DNA of 64,000 nucleotides. It comes from Desulfosarcina ovata subsp. ovata. GTDB taxonomy: Bacteria; Desulfobacterota; Desulfobacteria; Desulfobacterales; Desulfosarcinaceae. A model generated the notes under the pieces. It was not told the DNA's origin and made no database searches. It saw nothing but the letters and a program-made list of their open reading frames with translations. Shown here piece after piece: positions 1 through 11,546 of this stretch (positions are counted from its first letter, which is position 1; each line of letters begins with the position of its first letter). The stretch lies in contig NZ_AP021879.1 of NCBI RefSeq assembly GCF_009689005.1, positions 2,294,001 to 2,358,000 of the forward strand, given 5' to 3'. The position numbers and the translations under genes are program-made.

Positions 1-369
1 AACGCCGGCCGCCTTGATTTCGGCCATCACGGAAACCACCATGCCGTAGGAAACGTCCTTGTCGGCCCGGAAGAAAACCTCCCGATCGGTCTGCCCCTGC
101 AGAATCTTCTCCAGCTTGTCCCTGAGAAAGTCCATGCGGACCTGGAAGTCATTGATGTATACGTTGCTCTCCCGGTCGATGGTCACGGTGATATTCTCCT
201 TTTCCGTAACCATGGGTTTGGCACTCACTTCAGGAAGGGCGACATCGACCCCCTGAACCATCATGGGGGCGGTAACCATGAAAATGATCAAAAGGACCAG
301 CATAACATCCACGAAGGGGGTGACGTTGATATCCGACATGAGCCGGTCGCTGCCGCTGCCAATGGCCAT
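1..369 (-). CDS. tolR: TolR/ExbD-family biopolymer transport protein (3' end outside window)
   Basis: Partner of the TolQ proton channel in the inner membrane; in the Tol-Pal system it couples the proton motive force to outer-membrane constriction. The first 123 residues are visible. A short cytoplasmic tail leads to one membrane segment with the family signature DINVTPFVDVMLVLLIIFMV, whose aspartate (D21) corresponds to the essential proton-pathway residue. A periplasmic domain follows and runs off the left edge; TolR proteins are usually about 140 residues, so little is missing. The ATG is preceded by AAGGAGG. It lies 22 bp downstream of tolQ, so the two are co-transcribed. ExbD is the alternative name; the TolQ-like partner favours TolR, but tolA, tolB and pal are not visible. 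Confidence 0.88.
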   Translation of the reverse strand, partial: MAIGSGSDRLMSDINVTPFVDVMLVLLIIFMVTAPMMVQGVDVALPEVSAKPMVTEKENITVTIDRESNVYINDFQVRMDFLRDKLEKILQGQTDREVFFRADKDVSYGMVVSVMAEIKAAGV

Positions 370-391
370 GTTTCCTCCTTTGGCTCAAGGA

Positions 392-1105
392 TTACCTTAG
401 AATGTCCCGATCGAGGATATTCAGAAAATCCGCGGAAAAACTGTGCAGTTCGGTTTCGATGACGCGAATCTTCTGCATGAAATGGTTGAACGCAATCACG
501 GCGGGAATCGCCACGGCCAACCCGGCTGCCGTGGCCACCAGGGCCTCCGAGATACCCGGGGCCACAACGGCGAGACTGGCCGAACCGCGCTGGCCGATAC
601 CATGGAAGGAGTTCATGATCCCCCATACGGTGCCGAACAGCCCGATAAACGGAGTGGTGTTGCCGGTGGTGGCCAGAAACGGTACCATCTGGCCAAGCCG
701 TGTCATCTCTGTGTTGATGGCCCGGCGAAGGGCACGCTTGACATTGCCGCTTCCCGAAAACTCATGTCGCAGGGAGGAGGTTTCATCGGGTACGCCACTC
801 TCCTCTCCCGGTTTCCCGCTGGTATTGAGCTTGCGCAGTTCGGCATATCCGATTCTGAAAATCCGGGCGACCGGGCTGCCACCGAGCTGTTTGGCCTTGG
901 TATACGCACCCGCCAGGTCCCGGCTCTTCCAGAAATAGTCGATGAAGATGTCCGATTCCTTAAACGCCTTACGGATGTAACGCATTTTGATGATGATGAT
1001 CGACCATGACATTACGGAAAAGAACAACAGCAGCAACAACACAAATTTCACCATCAGGCTCGCGTTGCTGATAATATGAATATAATCCATCTGGTTAGCA
1101 CCCAT
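392..1105 (-). CDS. tolQ: TolQ/ExbB-family proton channel
   Basis: Inner-membrane proton channel subunit that works with TolR. The 237-residue product has the family layout: one N-terminal membrane segment (about residues 15-40), a long cytoplasmic loop, and two C-terminal segments including GNTTPFIGLFGTVWGIMNSF and GLAVAIPAVIAFNHF, both conserved in TolQ/ExbB. Length is normal. GGAG sits about 9 bases before the ATG; an in-frame ATG five codons later is less well placed. It is the first gene of the visible tolQR pair and is transcribed away from the HD-domain gene at 1387. ExbB is the alternative assignment. Confidence 0.88.
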   Translation of the reverse strand: MGANQMDYIHIISNASLMVKFVLLLLLFFSVMSWSIIIIKMRYIRKAFKESDIFIDYFWKSRDLAGAYTKAKQLGGSPVARIFRIGYAELRKLNTSGKPGEESGVPDETSSLRHEFSGSGNVKRALRRAINTEMTRLGQMVPFLATTGNTTPFIGLFGTVWGIMNSFHGIGQRGSASLAVVAPGISEALVATAAGLAVAIPAVIAFNHFMQKIRVIETELHSFSADFLNILDRDILR

Positions 1106-1386
1106 TCATTTTTCTCCAATCAGTGGATGGCGGGCATTCGTCGATTTTTTGCAGGCATTGATGCGAAGTCATGTGAAACCCGGCAAGACAGCTTCCAACC
1201 CCTTGAAAAAGTGCCTGTATAACTATACAAGCCATCCAGCGGTGTCAAGCGGTTTGACGTTTGAAGCACCGTTACATAAGGCTTTGCGGAAGGTGAGGCA
1301 CCCTGCCGCTCACCGATTCCGGTATCACCTCTGCCGTCTTGCACGCCGGCGCCACTTCCAACGACAATCAACCAACGAGGTCTGTC

Positions 1387-1935
1387 ATGAATCGAGTTAC
1401 CGAGTTCCTCTTCGAAGCCATGCTGCTCAAACGGGTGCATCGCACCGGCTACCAGTTTCTGGGCCCAGGCCAAGAATCCGTTGCCGAACACACCTTTGCG
1501 GTGATGTGCATCGCCTGGACGCTAGCCCAATTGACCCCGCAAGCGGACCAGAAACGGCTCCTGGCCATGTGCCTGGTCCACGATCTGCCCGAGGCGCGCA
1601 TGGGCGATCTCAACTATGTTCAAAAACACTATGTCACCGCCGATGAAACATCGGCCGTGGCGCATTTGACCCGGGGGCTTCCCTTTGGCGCCGATATAAA
1701 GGAACTGATCGATGAATTCAATGCCCGCGAAACCCTCGAGGCCCGTCTGGCCAACGACGCCGACCAACTGGCGTTCCTGCTTGACCTGAAGTCTCTTTCG
1801 GACATGGGGTATGCCGCACCGGAAAAGTGGGCCAGCCATGTTCAGGAGCGCCTTAAAACTTCTGCAGGCGTGGAACTTTCTGAAAGCATTAGCAAAACTG
1901 AATGGGATTCATGGTGGCTGAAAATTTTCTCTTGA
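1387..1935 (+). CDS. HD-domain phosphohydrolase, YfbR-like
   Basis: A 182-residue metal-dependent phosphohydrolase of the HD superfamily, closest in layout to YfbR-type 5'-deoxynucleotidases. Metal-binding residues visible are H35 in the AEHTFAV motif, H65-D66 in LVHDLPEARMGD, and an aspartate near D126 in NDADQL. The downstream DLPEA..GD stretch is typical of the YfbR/HDDC2 group. The family dephosphorylates deoxynucleoside monophosphates, but the substrate here is inferred only. The ATG at 1387 is chosen because the family N-terminus (VTEFLFEAMLLKRVHRTGY) begins just after it; an in-frame start at 1339 would add residues without similarity. It stands alone before the sdh operon. Confidence 0.78.
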   Translation: MNRVTEFLFEAMLLKRVHRTGYQFLGPGQESVAEHTFAVMCIAWTLAQLTPQADQKRLLAMCLVHDLPEARMGDLNYVQKHYVTADETSAVAHLTRGLPFGADIKELIDEFNARETLEARLANDADQLAFLLDLKSLSDMGYAAPEKWASHVQERLKTSAGVELSESISKTEWDSWWLKIFS

Positions 1936-2010
1936 CAGCGCCCCAGAGCAGCAATAAGTATTTATCCTTGTTCAAAATTTTCGGCAATCACTTACAAACG
2001 GGAGGCGACA

Positions 2011-2652
2011 ATGAACTGGATTACCGGTACGCTGGGGTCATCCATCGGTAAAAAACTGATGATGGCCATCACGGGGTTTAGTTTCTGCGGATTCCTGGCT
2101 GCTCACCTGGCCGGCAATCTGACCATCTACGGGGGTAAGGATGCATTTAATGCCTATGCCGCCCATCTTCACGCCTTGGGGCCGTTGATCACGGTGGCGG
2201 AACTGGGGTTGCTGACCTTCGCGCTGGTTCATGTGATCACCGGCGTGACCCTCTTTCTGGGGAACCTCAAAGCCCGACCGGTGCGCTACGCCGTCAACAA
2301 ATCGGCCGGCGGTCGGACCCTCGGTTCGGCCACCATGCCATACACCGGTGGTATCCTGCTGGCCTTCATCGTTTTTCACCTGATGAATTTTCATTTTGTG
2401 GATAAAACCAATACCACCATTTTTGCCATCGTTTCAAATGCCTTCACCAGTCCGGCGTATGTGGCCATCTACATCGTGGCCATGGTCGCCGCAGCCATTC
2501 ATGTCAGTCACGGATTCTGGAGCGCCTTTCAGACCGTTGGGGCCAACCACCCCAAATACATGCCGCTTCTTAAAATCCTGAGCATCGCATTTGCCGTGAT
2601 CGTCGGCATCGGGTTCGGTTTTCTGCCCGTCTATATTTTCCTGCTGGCCTGA
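2011..2652 (+). CDS. sdhC: Succinate dehydrogenase/fumarate reductase cytochrome b subunit
   Basis: Membrane anchor of complex II, which passes electrons between the flavoprotein/iron-sulfur subunits and menaquinone. It has 213 residues with about five membrane segments. Histidines H32 (AAHLAGN), H74, H123/H128 (FHLMNFHF) and H164/H167 (IHVSHGFW) are candidates for axial ligands of two b hemes, as in the single-polypeptide B-type SdhC of Bacteroides, Wolinella and Bacillus. No separate sdhD follows, which fits B-type complex II. GGGAGG precedes the ATG. It leads the sdhCAB operon, with a 72-bp gap to sdhA. Whether the enzyme works mainly as succinate dehydrogenase or as fumarate reductase cannot be told from sequence. 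Confidence 0.92.
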   Translation: MNWITGTLGSSIGKKLMMAITGFSFCGFLAAHLAGNLTIYGGKDAFNAYAAHLHALGPLITVAELGLLTFALVHVITGVTLFLGNLKARPVRYAVNKSAGGRTLGSATMPYTGGILLAFIVFHLMNFHFVDKTNTTIFAIVSNAFTSPAYVAIYIVAMVAAAIHVSHGFWSAFQTVGANHPKYMPLLKILSIAFAVIVGIGFGFLPVYIFLLA

Positions 2653-2724
2653 TTCGGCTGCGGCCATTGGATAACCACGCAACGGGGCCATCGCACCCCT
2701 AACTAAGTCCAGAAAGGAAATACC

Positions 2725-4634
<1,910 letters not shown>

Positions 4635-4638
<4 letters not shown>

Positions 4639-5399
4639 CAAAGACCATCGATCTGACACTCAAAGTGTGGCGCCAGAAAGGGGCGAAGGATAAGGGGCGG
4701 TTTGAAACCTACCACGCCAATAACATATCGACGGACATGTCATTCCTTGAAATGCTGGATGTGGTCAACGAACAGCTGGCCGTCGACGGAAAAGAGCCCA
4801 TCGCCTTTGACCATGACTGCCGGGAGGGCATCTGCGGCATGTGCGGCTGCGTGGTCAACGGCCGTGCGCATGGTTCAGAAAAAGGAACCACCCTCTGCCA
4901 ACTGCACATGCGCCACTTTGAAAGCGGCGACACCATTGCCATCGAACCTTTCCGGGCCATGGCCTTCAAGGTAATCAAGGATTTGGCCGTGGATCGCAGT
5001 GCCCTGGACAAAATTATCCAGGCTGGTGGCTACATTTCGGTAAGTACCGGCGGTGCCCAGGATGCCAATGCCATTCCGGTTTCCCAGGAGATGGCCGACC
5101 TGGCCATGGATGCGGCCCAGTGCATCGGATGCGGGGCCTGTGTGGCCTCCTGCCCCAATGCGTCGGCCATGCTGTTCACCAGTGCCAAGGTTTCCCAGCT
5201 GGCCCTTTTGCCCCAGGGACGTCCCGAGGCCGCCAAACGCGCTTTGAATATGGTCCGCACCATGGATGCGCTGGGTTTCGGCAATTGTACCAATGAAACC
5301 GAATGTGAAGCCGAATGCCCCAAGGAAATCTCCATCACCAACATCGCCCGCTTGAACCGGGAGTATCTGAAAAGCAGTTTCCTTTCCGGATCCATGTAG
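4635..5399 (+). CDS. sdhB: Succinate dehydrogenase/fumarate reductase iron-sulfur subunit
   Basis: Electron-transfer subunit of complex II, 254 residues. The N-terminal ferredoxin fold binds a [2Fe-2S] cluster through C62, C67, C70 (CREGICGMC) and C88. The C-terminal domain carries C163, C166, C169 and C173 ([12 protein letters not shown]), then C218, C224 and C228 ([12 protein letters not shown]), the usual set for the [4Fe-4S] and [3Fe-4S] centres. Translation starts at a GTG inside the GTGA overlap with the sdhA stop; AAAGGAG lies just upstream. Last gene of the operon, followed by a hairpin at 5411. Confidence 0.95.
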
Positions 5400-5410
5400 T
5401 CCATTCGATT

Positions 5411-5444
5411 TTCCCGGCGGGGAGGGCTCCATCCTCGCCGGGAA
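5411..5444 (+). terminator. GC-rich hairpin after sdhB
   Basis: An exact inverted repeat, TTCCCGGCG and CGCCGGGAA, extended inward by further pairs, begins 12 bp after the sdhB stop. It could end the sdhCAB transcript, but no clear T-run follows, so it may instead protect the 3' end of the mRNA. Confidence 0.5.
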
Positions 5445-5678
5445 TTGACTTTCCTGATGATTGGCGGCCCGGGCTCCTTTTTAAGCGCCCTTTCTTCCCC
5501 CCCGTCCCTTTTTCGCCGCAAAAAATCGCCGGACATTGGCTCTCCCATCGCCACATGCCCTTAAAAACAGCTAAAGTTTCCCAGGTGTATGCAGATATAG
5601 GTCACAGTATTCAATTATGCTCAGCTGATATGGCAAAGCCCGGCAACAGCGCACCATTCTCTTTAAAAGGAGTCAATT

Positions 5679-8600
5679 ATGTCCATTCAAGACGACGAAA
5701 CTTTACAGATGTATCTGGAGGAATCGATTGAGCACCTGGCGGATATCGAGAGCGATCTGCTGGCCATCGAAGAGGCCGGGGCCGACATCGATGAAGATCT
5801 CGTCAACAAGGTATACCGGGCCGCACACTCGATTAAGGGCGGTGCGGGATTCATGGGCCTGACCACGATCAAGGATTTGACCCATGAAATGGAAAACATT
5901 CTGGGCAAAATCAGAAGTCGGGAGATGGTGCCGACGTTGGAAATCATCAATATCCTGCTGGGCGCATCGGACACCCTCAAAGACCTCATGAACGATGTCT
6001 TCACCAGCAATGACGTGGATATTTCCCATCACACGGAGGCGCTTCAGGCCATTGCCGAAGGCCGTCCGGTTGCAGCAGCGCCTGCGGCACCGGCAGCACC
6101 GCCGATAGCCGAAACCGCCGTTGATCCGCCGGCCACTGCGGAAACCGCGGACACGCCAGCTGCCGACAGCCAGACCGTTTCCATCGCCACGGCGGATAAC
6201 AGCGCTTCGGTCGAGGCGGACCCGGAACTGGTCAATGCGTTGATGGACGAGGGCAAATTCGTCTATCTGGTAATGATCGATCTGGCAGGCGATGTGGTGG
6301 CCAAGGGAAAATCCGTTGAAGCGGTGATCGAGGACATGGAGCAAACCGGCACCCTGATCGCCAGCAGCACCGATCTCGATGCGCTGAAAGGCATGCCGCC
6401 CGAAAATGGCGAGGCGGCAGAGCCGCTGATCGTTTTGTTTGCCACCATCCTGAAGCCGGAAGATATCAACGTCCTGTTCGAAATCCCCGATCATCAGATC
6501 CATCAGGTTCTGTCAGACCTGACCACCCAATCCCTGGGCACACCGGTGGCCGAACCAGAACCGGAACCCGAACCGGTCGCCATTCCGGAAAAACCCGCGG
6601 CCGTTGCCAGTGCGCAAACACCGCCACCCGCAGCCGCCCCAACGCCACCTGCGGGTAGCCCGAAAAAGGCACCGGCAAAAAAAGTGGAGACCGACACCAG
6701 CCTGCGTGTCCATGTGAGCCTGCTGGACCAGTTGATGACCCTGGCCGGGGAACTGGTCCTCAGCCGCAACCAGCTCTTGCAGTCCATGAGTTCGGAAGAT
6801 CACCGGGGGGCCGAAATCGCCGGTCAGCGCATCGACCTGATTACCTCGGAGTTGCAGGAAGCCATCATGCTCACCCGCATGCAGTCCATCGGAAATGTCT
6901 TCAACAAGTTCCCGCGCGTGGTGCGTGATCTTTCCCAGACGCTGGGAAAGAGGGTCGATCTGCATCTGGAAGGCAAAGACGTTGAACTGGATAAAACCAT
7001 CATCGAGGCCATCGGCGACCCCTTGACCCATCTGGTACGCAATGCCGTCGACCATGGTATCGAAACCCCCGATGTGCGACAACGCGCCGGCAAGGCCCCA
7101 GAGGGAAAGATCTATCTCAAGGCCTACCACGAAGCCGGTCAGGTCAACATCGAAATTGCTGACGACGGTAAAGGCCTGGACGGCCATGTGCTGACCCAGA
7201 AAGCCCTGGAAAAGGGACTGATCTCCGAGGACCAGGCCAAGGTGATGTCCGATAAAGAGCGCATCAACCTGATCTTTTTGCCCGGCTTTTCCACAGCGGA
7301 AAAGATCACTGACGTCTCCGGCCGCGGCGTGGGCATGGATGTGGTTAAAACCAACCTGGACAAACTCGGTGGGATCATCGATATCGATTCCGAACAAGGT
7401 AAGGGGTCGACCATCCGGATCAAGCTGCCCCTGACCCTGGCGATCATTCCCTGCCAAATCGTCATGACCGGTCTTGAACGCTACGCCATCCCCCAGGTCA
7501 ACCTGGAGGAGTTGCTGCGCATCTCCGCCAATCAGGTGAAGGACCGTATCGAGCGGGTGGGCGACGCGGAAGTGGTCCGTCTGCGGGGCAATCTCCTGCC
7601 GCTGATCAAATTATCCGAGGTGATCGAAACGAAATCCGTGTTCATTGATCCGGAAACCGGGAAAAAACGGTTGGATCGTCGCCAGTCACTGGCCGACCGA
7701 CGGTCGAAAGAAAGTCCCATGGAAGCCGCCGGAGAAAAATCCGGCGACGCCGAGCCAGCATCCGAACACGACGACGACCGGCGTTTGGAAGACCGTCGTT
7801 TTCACGCCGCCAGTGCGTTGAATATTGTGGTGGTCTCCACCGGCGCCATGAAATACGGCCTGGTGGTGGACGAACTTCACGATTCCGAAGAGATCGTGGT
7901 CAAGCCGCTGGGCCGGGATCTTAAAAAATGCAAGGGCTACGCCGGCGCAACGATTATGGGCGATGGCCGGGTCGCCTTGATTCTGGATGTGGCCAACCTG
8001 GCCCAAATGGCCGGGCTCACCTCCATCGAAGGCTCTGCGCGGGCCGCCGAAGTGGCCGAAGAAAACCGGCGGGCAATTCTCGAACAGAAGGATCGCCAGA
8101 GTCTGCTGGTCTTCCGCAGTGCCGAAGACGAACAGTTTGCCGCCCCGCTCAACATGGTGGAACGTATCGAGAAGATCAAATCCACCGACATCGAAACCGT
8201 CGGTGGAAAACGGATTATCCGCTACCGGGGCGGCAGCCTGCCTCTCTTCTCTGTGGATGAGGTCGCCATGGTCCAACCCCTTGCCGACGTCGATGATCTT
8301 CTGGTCATCGTCTTTATTTTGAACGGCAAGGAGATCGGCCTGTTGGCCATTGGACCGGTAGACGCCGTCGAACTCTCGCTGGATGTGGATGGACAGACAT
8401 TGAAGCAGGCCGGCATCATGGGGTCCGCCATTATCAACGACCACACGACCCTGATGATCGACGTCTATGAAATCGTCCAGACGCTGAGTCCGGAATGGTT
8501 TGAAGTCATGGAGGTGGCCACCAACGACCAGGGCGAGGCCGCCAAGATCCTTTTTGCCGAGGATTCGAACTTCTTCCGCAGTCAGGTAAAAAGCTATATG

Positions 8601-8909
8601 GAGGATGAAGGCTACACCGTCATCGAAGCCGAAGACGGGGCCATTGCCTGGGATCTGTTGCAGGAGCATGCCGACGAAATCTCGCTGGTGGTGACCGATA
8701 TCGAGATGCCCAACATGAACGGTTTCGAGCTGACCCAACGCATCAAAGAGAGCAACGCCTTTTCCCATCTTCCGGTCATCGCGCTGACGACCCTTGCCGG
8801 CGAGGAGGACATCGAAAAAGGCCGCAAGGTGGGGATTAGTGACTACCAGATCAAACTGGACCGGGAAAAACTGATTCGCAGCATTTACGGATTTCTGAGC
8901 AACATGTAG
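5679..8909 (+). CDS. cheA: Hybrid chemotaxis histidine kinase CheA with two CheW domains and a C-terminal receiver
   Basis: Central kinase of a Che-type pathway, 1076 residues. Order: HPt domain with phospho-accepting H50 (AAHSIKGG); Ala/Pro-rich linker; a folded segment at about 190-280 that may replace P2; second Pro-rich linker; P3 dimerisation helices (343-410); ATPase domain with N-box HLVRNAVDHG (451-460), DDGKGL (495-500) and GRGVGMDVV (549-557); a CheW-like domain interrupted at about 660-710 by a charged insert with repeated DRR motifs; a second CheW-like domain (about 800-940); and a receiver with D1007 (VTDIEMPNMNG). The receiver lysine is followed by LDRE rather than proline. AAAGGAG precedes the ATG. 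It is the first gene of the che operon. Confidence 0.93.
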   Translation: MSIQDDETLQMYLEESIEHLADIESDLLAIEEAGADIDEDLVNKVYRAAHSIKGGAGFMGLTTIKDLTHEMENILGKIRSREMVPTLEIINILLGASDTLKDLMNDVFTSNDVDISHHTEALQAIAEGRPVAAAPAAPAAPPIAETAVDPPATAETADTPAADSQTVSIATADNSASVEADPELVNALMDEGKFVYLVMIDLAGDVVAKGKSVEAVIEDMEQTGTLIASSTDLDALKGMPPENGEAAEPLIVLFATILKPEDINVLFEIPDHQIHQVLSDLTTQSLGTPVAEPEPEPEPVAIPEKPAAVASAQTPPPAAAPTPPAGSPKKAPAKKVETDTSLRVHVSLLDQLMTLAGELVLSRNQLLQSMSSEDHRGAEIAGQRIDLITSELQEAIMLTRMQSIGNVFNKFPRVVRDLSQTLGKRVDLHLEGKDVELDKTIIEAIGDPLTHLVRNAVDHGIETPDVRQRAGKAPEGKIYLKAYHEAGQVNIEIADDGKGLDGHVLTQKALEKGLISEDQAKVMSDKERINLIFLPGFSTAEKITDVSGRGVGMDVVKTNLDKLGGIIDIDSEQGKGSTIRIKLPLTLAIIPCQIVMTGLERYAIPQVNLEELLRISANQVKDRIERVGDAEVVRLRGNLLPLIKLSEVIETKSVFIDPETGKKRLDRRQSLADRRSKESPMEAAGEKSGDAEPASEHDDDRRLEDRRFHAASALNIVVVSTGAMKYGLVVDELHDSEEIVVKPLGRDLKKCKGYAGATIMGDGRVALILDVANLAQMAGLTSIEGSARAAEVAEENRRAILEQKDRQSLLVFRSAEDEQFAAPLNMVERIEKIKSTDIETVGGKRIIRYRGGSLPLFSVDEVAMVQPLADVDDLLVIVFILNGKEIGLLAIGPVDAVELSLDVDGQTLKQAGIMGSAIINDHTTLMIDVYEIVQTLSPEWFEVMEVATNDQGEAAKILFAEDSNFFRSQVKSYMEDEGYTVIEAEDGAIAWDLLQEHADEISLVVTDIEMPNMNGFELTQRIKESNAFSHLPVIALTTLAGEEDIEKGRKVGISDYQIKLDREKLIRSIYGFLSNM

Positions 8910-8955
8910 GCAATTTGGGGCCAACCGTCGTCAGACATCCCCGAGGAGATCGATA

Positions 8956-9414
8956 ATGGCAAAATCGGAAGAAAAAAAAATGACCCGTCGAACCGTCGAA
9001 ATGGCCACTTTTTATGTGGGTAAGGCCCTTTGTGGAATGGACATTCTGAATGTCCAGGAGATCAACAAACTGATGGACATGACCACGGTTCCCCAGGCTC
9101 CGGACTATGTTATGGGAATTCTCAATCTGCGCGGTCAGATTGTAACCATCATCGATCTGGGGAAAAAGCTCAATCTTGGCGCCACCGACGTGAGTGAGAT
9201 GAGCCGCAATATCATCGTCAACGCCAAGGGCGAATATATCGGTCTGCTGGTTACCCGGATCAGCGATGTGGTCGAGGCGGACTGGGATAAGGTGGAATCA
9301 CCACCGGCAAACATCGGCGGTGTTCAAGGCAAGTTTTTCAAGGGTGTTTTCAAGACCAAAGACCGTCTGATCGGCATTCTTGACGTGGACAAAGTGCTGG
9401 AAAACGAGAAGTAA
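8956..9414 (+). CDS. cheW: Chemotaxis coupling protein CheW
   Basis: A 152-residue single-domain CheW that links receptors to CheA. After a basic N-terminus (MAKSEEKKMTRR) comes the standard fold: FYVGKALCGMDILNVQEINKL, then the hallmark VMGILNLRGQIVTIIDLGKKL, followed by GLLVTRISDVVEADWDKVE and the closing strand LIGILDVDKVL. GAGGAG lies upstream of the ATG. It sits 46 bp after cheA and 60 bp before cheB in one operon. No methyl-accepting receptor is encoded in the window, so the receptor must be elsewhere. Confidence 0.93.
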   Translation: MAKSEEKKMTRRTVEMATFYVGKALCGMDILNVQEINKLMDMTTVPQAPDYVMGILNLRGQIVTIIDLGKKLNLGATDVSEMSRNIIVNAKGEYIGLLVTRISDVVEADWDKVESPPANIGGVQGKFFKGVFKTKDRLIGILDVDKVLENEK

Positions 9415-9474
9415 ACCGGCTTGCCGGTTACCGGGAAACAACAACTTCCGACCTGCGATGAGGGTAGCATCTTG

Positions 9475-10590
9475 ATGAATAGCAACAAACCGCTACGCGT
9501 GTTGGTTGTCGACGACACGGTCCTGTACCGCAAAATCGTCAGTGACGTTCTGGCCGCCATTCCCGGCGTGGAGCTGGTGGGCACGGCCCACAACGGAAAA
9601 GCCGCCATCAGCAAGCTGGCCAGCCTGAAGCCGGACCTGCTCACGCTGGATATTGAAATGCCGGAGATGAACGGACTCGAGGTGCTGGGACATATCCAGC
9701 AGCATGCTCCGCACATCGGTGCCATCATGCTCAGCACCCTTACCCAGGAAGGCGGGGCCATGACCATGAAGGCGCTGGAGCTGGGTGCCTTTGATTTCAT
9801 TCCCAAACCCCAGTCCGGTACCATGGCGGAAAACCGGAAAAAAGTGGCTGATGCCATTGTGCCCATGCTTCACGCCTTCCGGCGACGTTCGAAAGTTATG
9901 GGAGTGACCCGATCGATTGCCCGTCCGGGCAAACCGGCGGCGACCGCTTTGCCACGCAAAGCCGCACCAACGACGCGCCGGCGCTTGCTGTCATCCGCGA
10001 ATCGATCCCGGTCGGAAATCATCGCCATCGGGATTTCCACCGGCGGTCCCAACGCCCTGGCCAAAATGCTGCCCATGATTCCCAAAGATATTGGCGTGCC
10101 CATCGTCATCGTCCAGCACATGCCCCCCATGTTTACCCAGTCGCTGGCCAACAGCCTTTCGGGAAAGTGCAAAATCACCGTGCGGGAGGCCAAGCAGGGG
10201 GAGCCGATCCTGCCCAACACGGCGCTGATCGCACCCGGCGGAAAACAGATGAAAATCGTGGCCGGTGCCGACGGGAAATCGCGGGTGGTCAAGATTACCG
10301 ACGATCCGCCCGAAAACAGCTGTAAACCCAGCGTCGACTATCTCTTTCGCTCTGTGGCGGACCATTATGTAGGACGGGCGACCGGTGTCATCATGACCGG
10401 TATGGGGTCCGACGGCACGCAGGGTCTGAAATTGATGAAGCAGAACGGCGCCTCGATTATCGCCCAAGATGAAGCCACCTGTGTGGTTTTCGGCATGCCC
10501 AAGGAAGCGGCGGAAACCGGTCTTGCCGATGCCGTACTGCCCTTACACCAGATTGCCGACGCTATTGTCAAAACGGTCCGTATCGGATAG
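9475..10590 (+). CDS. cheB: Chemotaxis response regulator protein-glutamate methylesterase CheB
   Basis: Removes methyl groups from, or deamidates, receptor glutamates when phosphorylated. It has 371 residues from the ATG at 9475. The N-terminal receiver has the acidic pair in VVDDT and phospho-acceptor D59 (LTLDIEMPEMNG). A basic linker of about 40 residues follows. The C-terminal methylesterase shows the serine loop GISTGGPNAL, the histidine loop VQHMPPMFT and the aspartate loop MTGMGSDGTQGL, so the catalytic triad is complete. A TTG at 9421 is in frame, but the receiver begins right after the ATG. Paired with cheR downstream, so adaptation by methylation appears intact. Confidence 0.93.
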   Translation: MNSNKPLRVLVVDDTVLYRKIVSDVLAAIPGVELVGTAHNGKAAISKLASLKPDLLTLDIEMPEMNGLEVLGHIQQHAPHIGAIMLSTLTQEGGAMTMKALELGAFDFIPKPQSGTMAENRKKVADAIVPMLHAFRRRSKVMGVTRSIARPGKPAATALPRKAAPTTRRRLLSSANRSRSEIIAIGISTGGPNALAKMLPMIPKDIGVPIVIVQHMPPMFTQSLANSLSGKCKITVREAKQGEPILPNTALIAPGGKQMKIVAGADGKSRVVKITDDPPENSCKPSVDYLFRSVADHYVGRATGVIMTGMGSDGTQGLKLMKQNGASIIAQDEATCVVFGMPKEAAETGLADAVLPLHQIADAIVKTVRIG

Positions 10591-10647
10591 TCTCTGAAAA
10601 AGTGCATCCGGGGGATCACAGTCCCACCGGGTGACGGGGAAGAGAAC

Positions 10648-11487
10648 ATGCTAAAAATCAAACCGGAAGAAATTAAAGTTCTCTCCAGCTATATCTACAA
10701 TGTATCGGGCATCAGCATCGATGCCTCCAAAGCCTATCTTCTGGAGACCCGGTTTGGAAAGCTTTTGGAAGAGGAAGGATGCAAATCCTATACGGAGCTC
10801 TACCACAAGGCCAAATCAGATGCCCGCAAAACACTGGAAAAAAAAATTATCAATGCCATTACCACGAACGAGACTCTGTTTTTTCGGGACACCAGCCCGT
10901 TTGATCTGCTGAAATTCAAAATCCTGCCGGAACTGGTGGACGCCAGATCCGCGAAAGGCACCCGGCCTGGCGCTGCCAATCTTAAGATCTGGAGCAGTGC
11001 CTGCTCCACCGGACAGGAAGTTTACAGCATCGCCATCGTCATCAAAGAGCTTTTCGGTAACGGAACCGGTCCCAAAGTCTCCCTCGTCGGCACGGACCTT
11101 TCCGATGCCGCCGTCTCCCAGGCCAGTGCCGGCAGCTACAACAAATTTGAAATTGAACGGGGGCTTCCCAGGGAAAAACTGCAGCGCTATTTCACCATGG
11201 CGGGCAGCAACTGGAAAATCAAGGACGAGATTCGTGCCATGGCCACGTTCCGTCGCATGAACCTGATGCAACCATTTGTGGGCGTGGGCAAATTTGATAT
11301 TATTTTCTGCCGCAACGTGGCGATCTACTTCACACTGCCGGATCGAAAAAAACTGTTCAATAAAATTGCCGACGCACTGGAGCCCGACGGGTACCTGCTT
11401 ATCGGATCCACCGAGTCACTGACCGGTGTCTGCCCGCGATTTGTTCCCAAACGTCATTTGCGATCGGTCTACTATCAACTCAGTTGA
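10648..11487 (+). CDS. cheR: Chemotaxis protein methyltransferase CheR
   Basis: SAM-dependent methyltransferase that methylates receptor glutamates, opposing CheB. It has 279 residues: an N-terminal helical CheR domain (about 1-75, with ITTNETLFFRD at its end) and the SAM domain with IWSSACSTGQEVYSIAI, the acidic LVGTDLSDAAV loop, FDIIFCRNVAIYF and the C-terminal YLLIGSTESLTGV. No pentapeptide-binding or TPR extension is present. GGGGAAGAG precedes the ATG. It lies 57 bp after cheB. Confidence 0.93.
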   Translation: MLKIKPEEIKVLSSYIYNVSGISIDASKAYLLETRFGKLLEEEGCKSYTELYHKAKSDARKTLEKKIINAITTNETLFFRDTSPFDLLKFKILPELVDARSAKGTRPGAANLKIWSSACSTGQEVYSIAIVIKELFGNGTGPKVSLVGTDLSDAAVSQASAGSYNKFEIERGLPREKLQRYFTMAGSNWKIKDEIRAMATFRRMNLMQPFVGVGKFDIIFCRNVAIYFTLPDRKKLFNKIADALEPDGYLLIGSTESLTGVCPRFVPKRHLRSVYYQLS

Positions 11488-11546
11488 TCATCGAACATCG
11501 GGTGGCGGTGGCGGCATGATGACCATCCGATCAAGGGGAAACAACC

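Noticed and set aside
5450..5678. Upstream in-frame codons for cheA or a small gene between sdhB and cheA
   Set aside because: No reading frame here has a family match, and the cheA start at 5679 has a clear AAAGGAG site.
9324..9866. Long opposite-strand open frames across the che, hisA, mop and other genes
   Set aside because: They mirror real genes in GC-rich coding sequence, have no ribosome-binding sites or family features, and often lack Met-rich starts.
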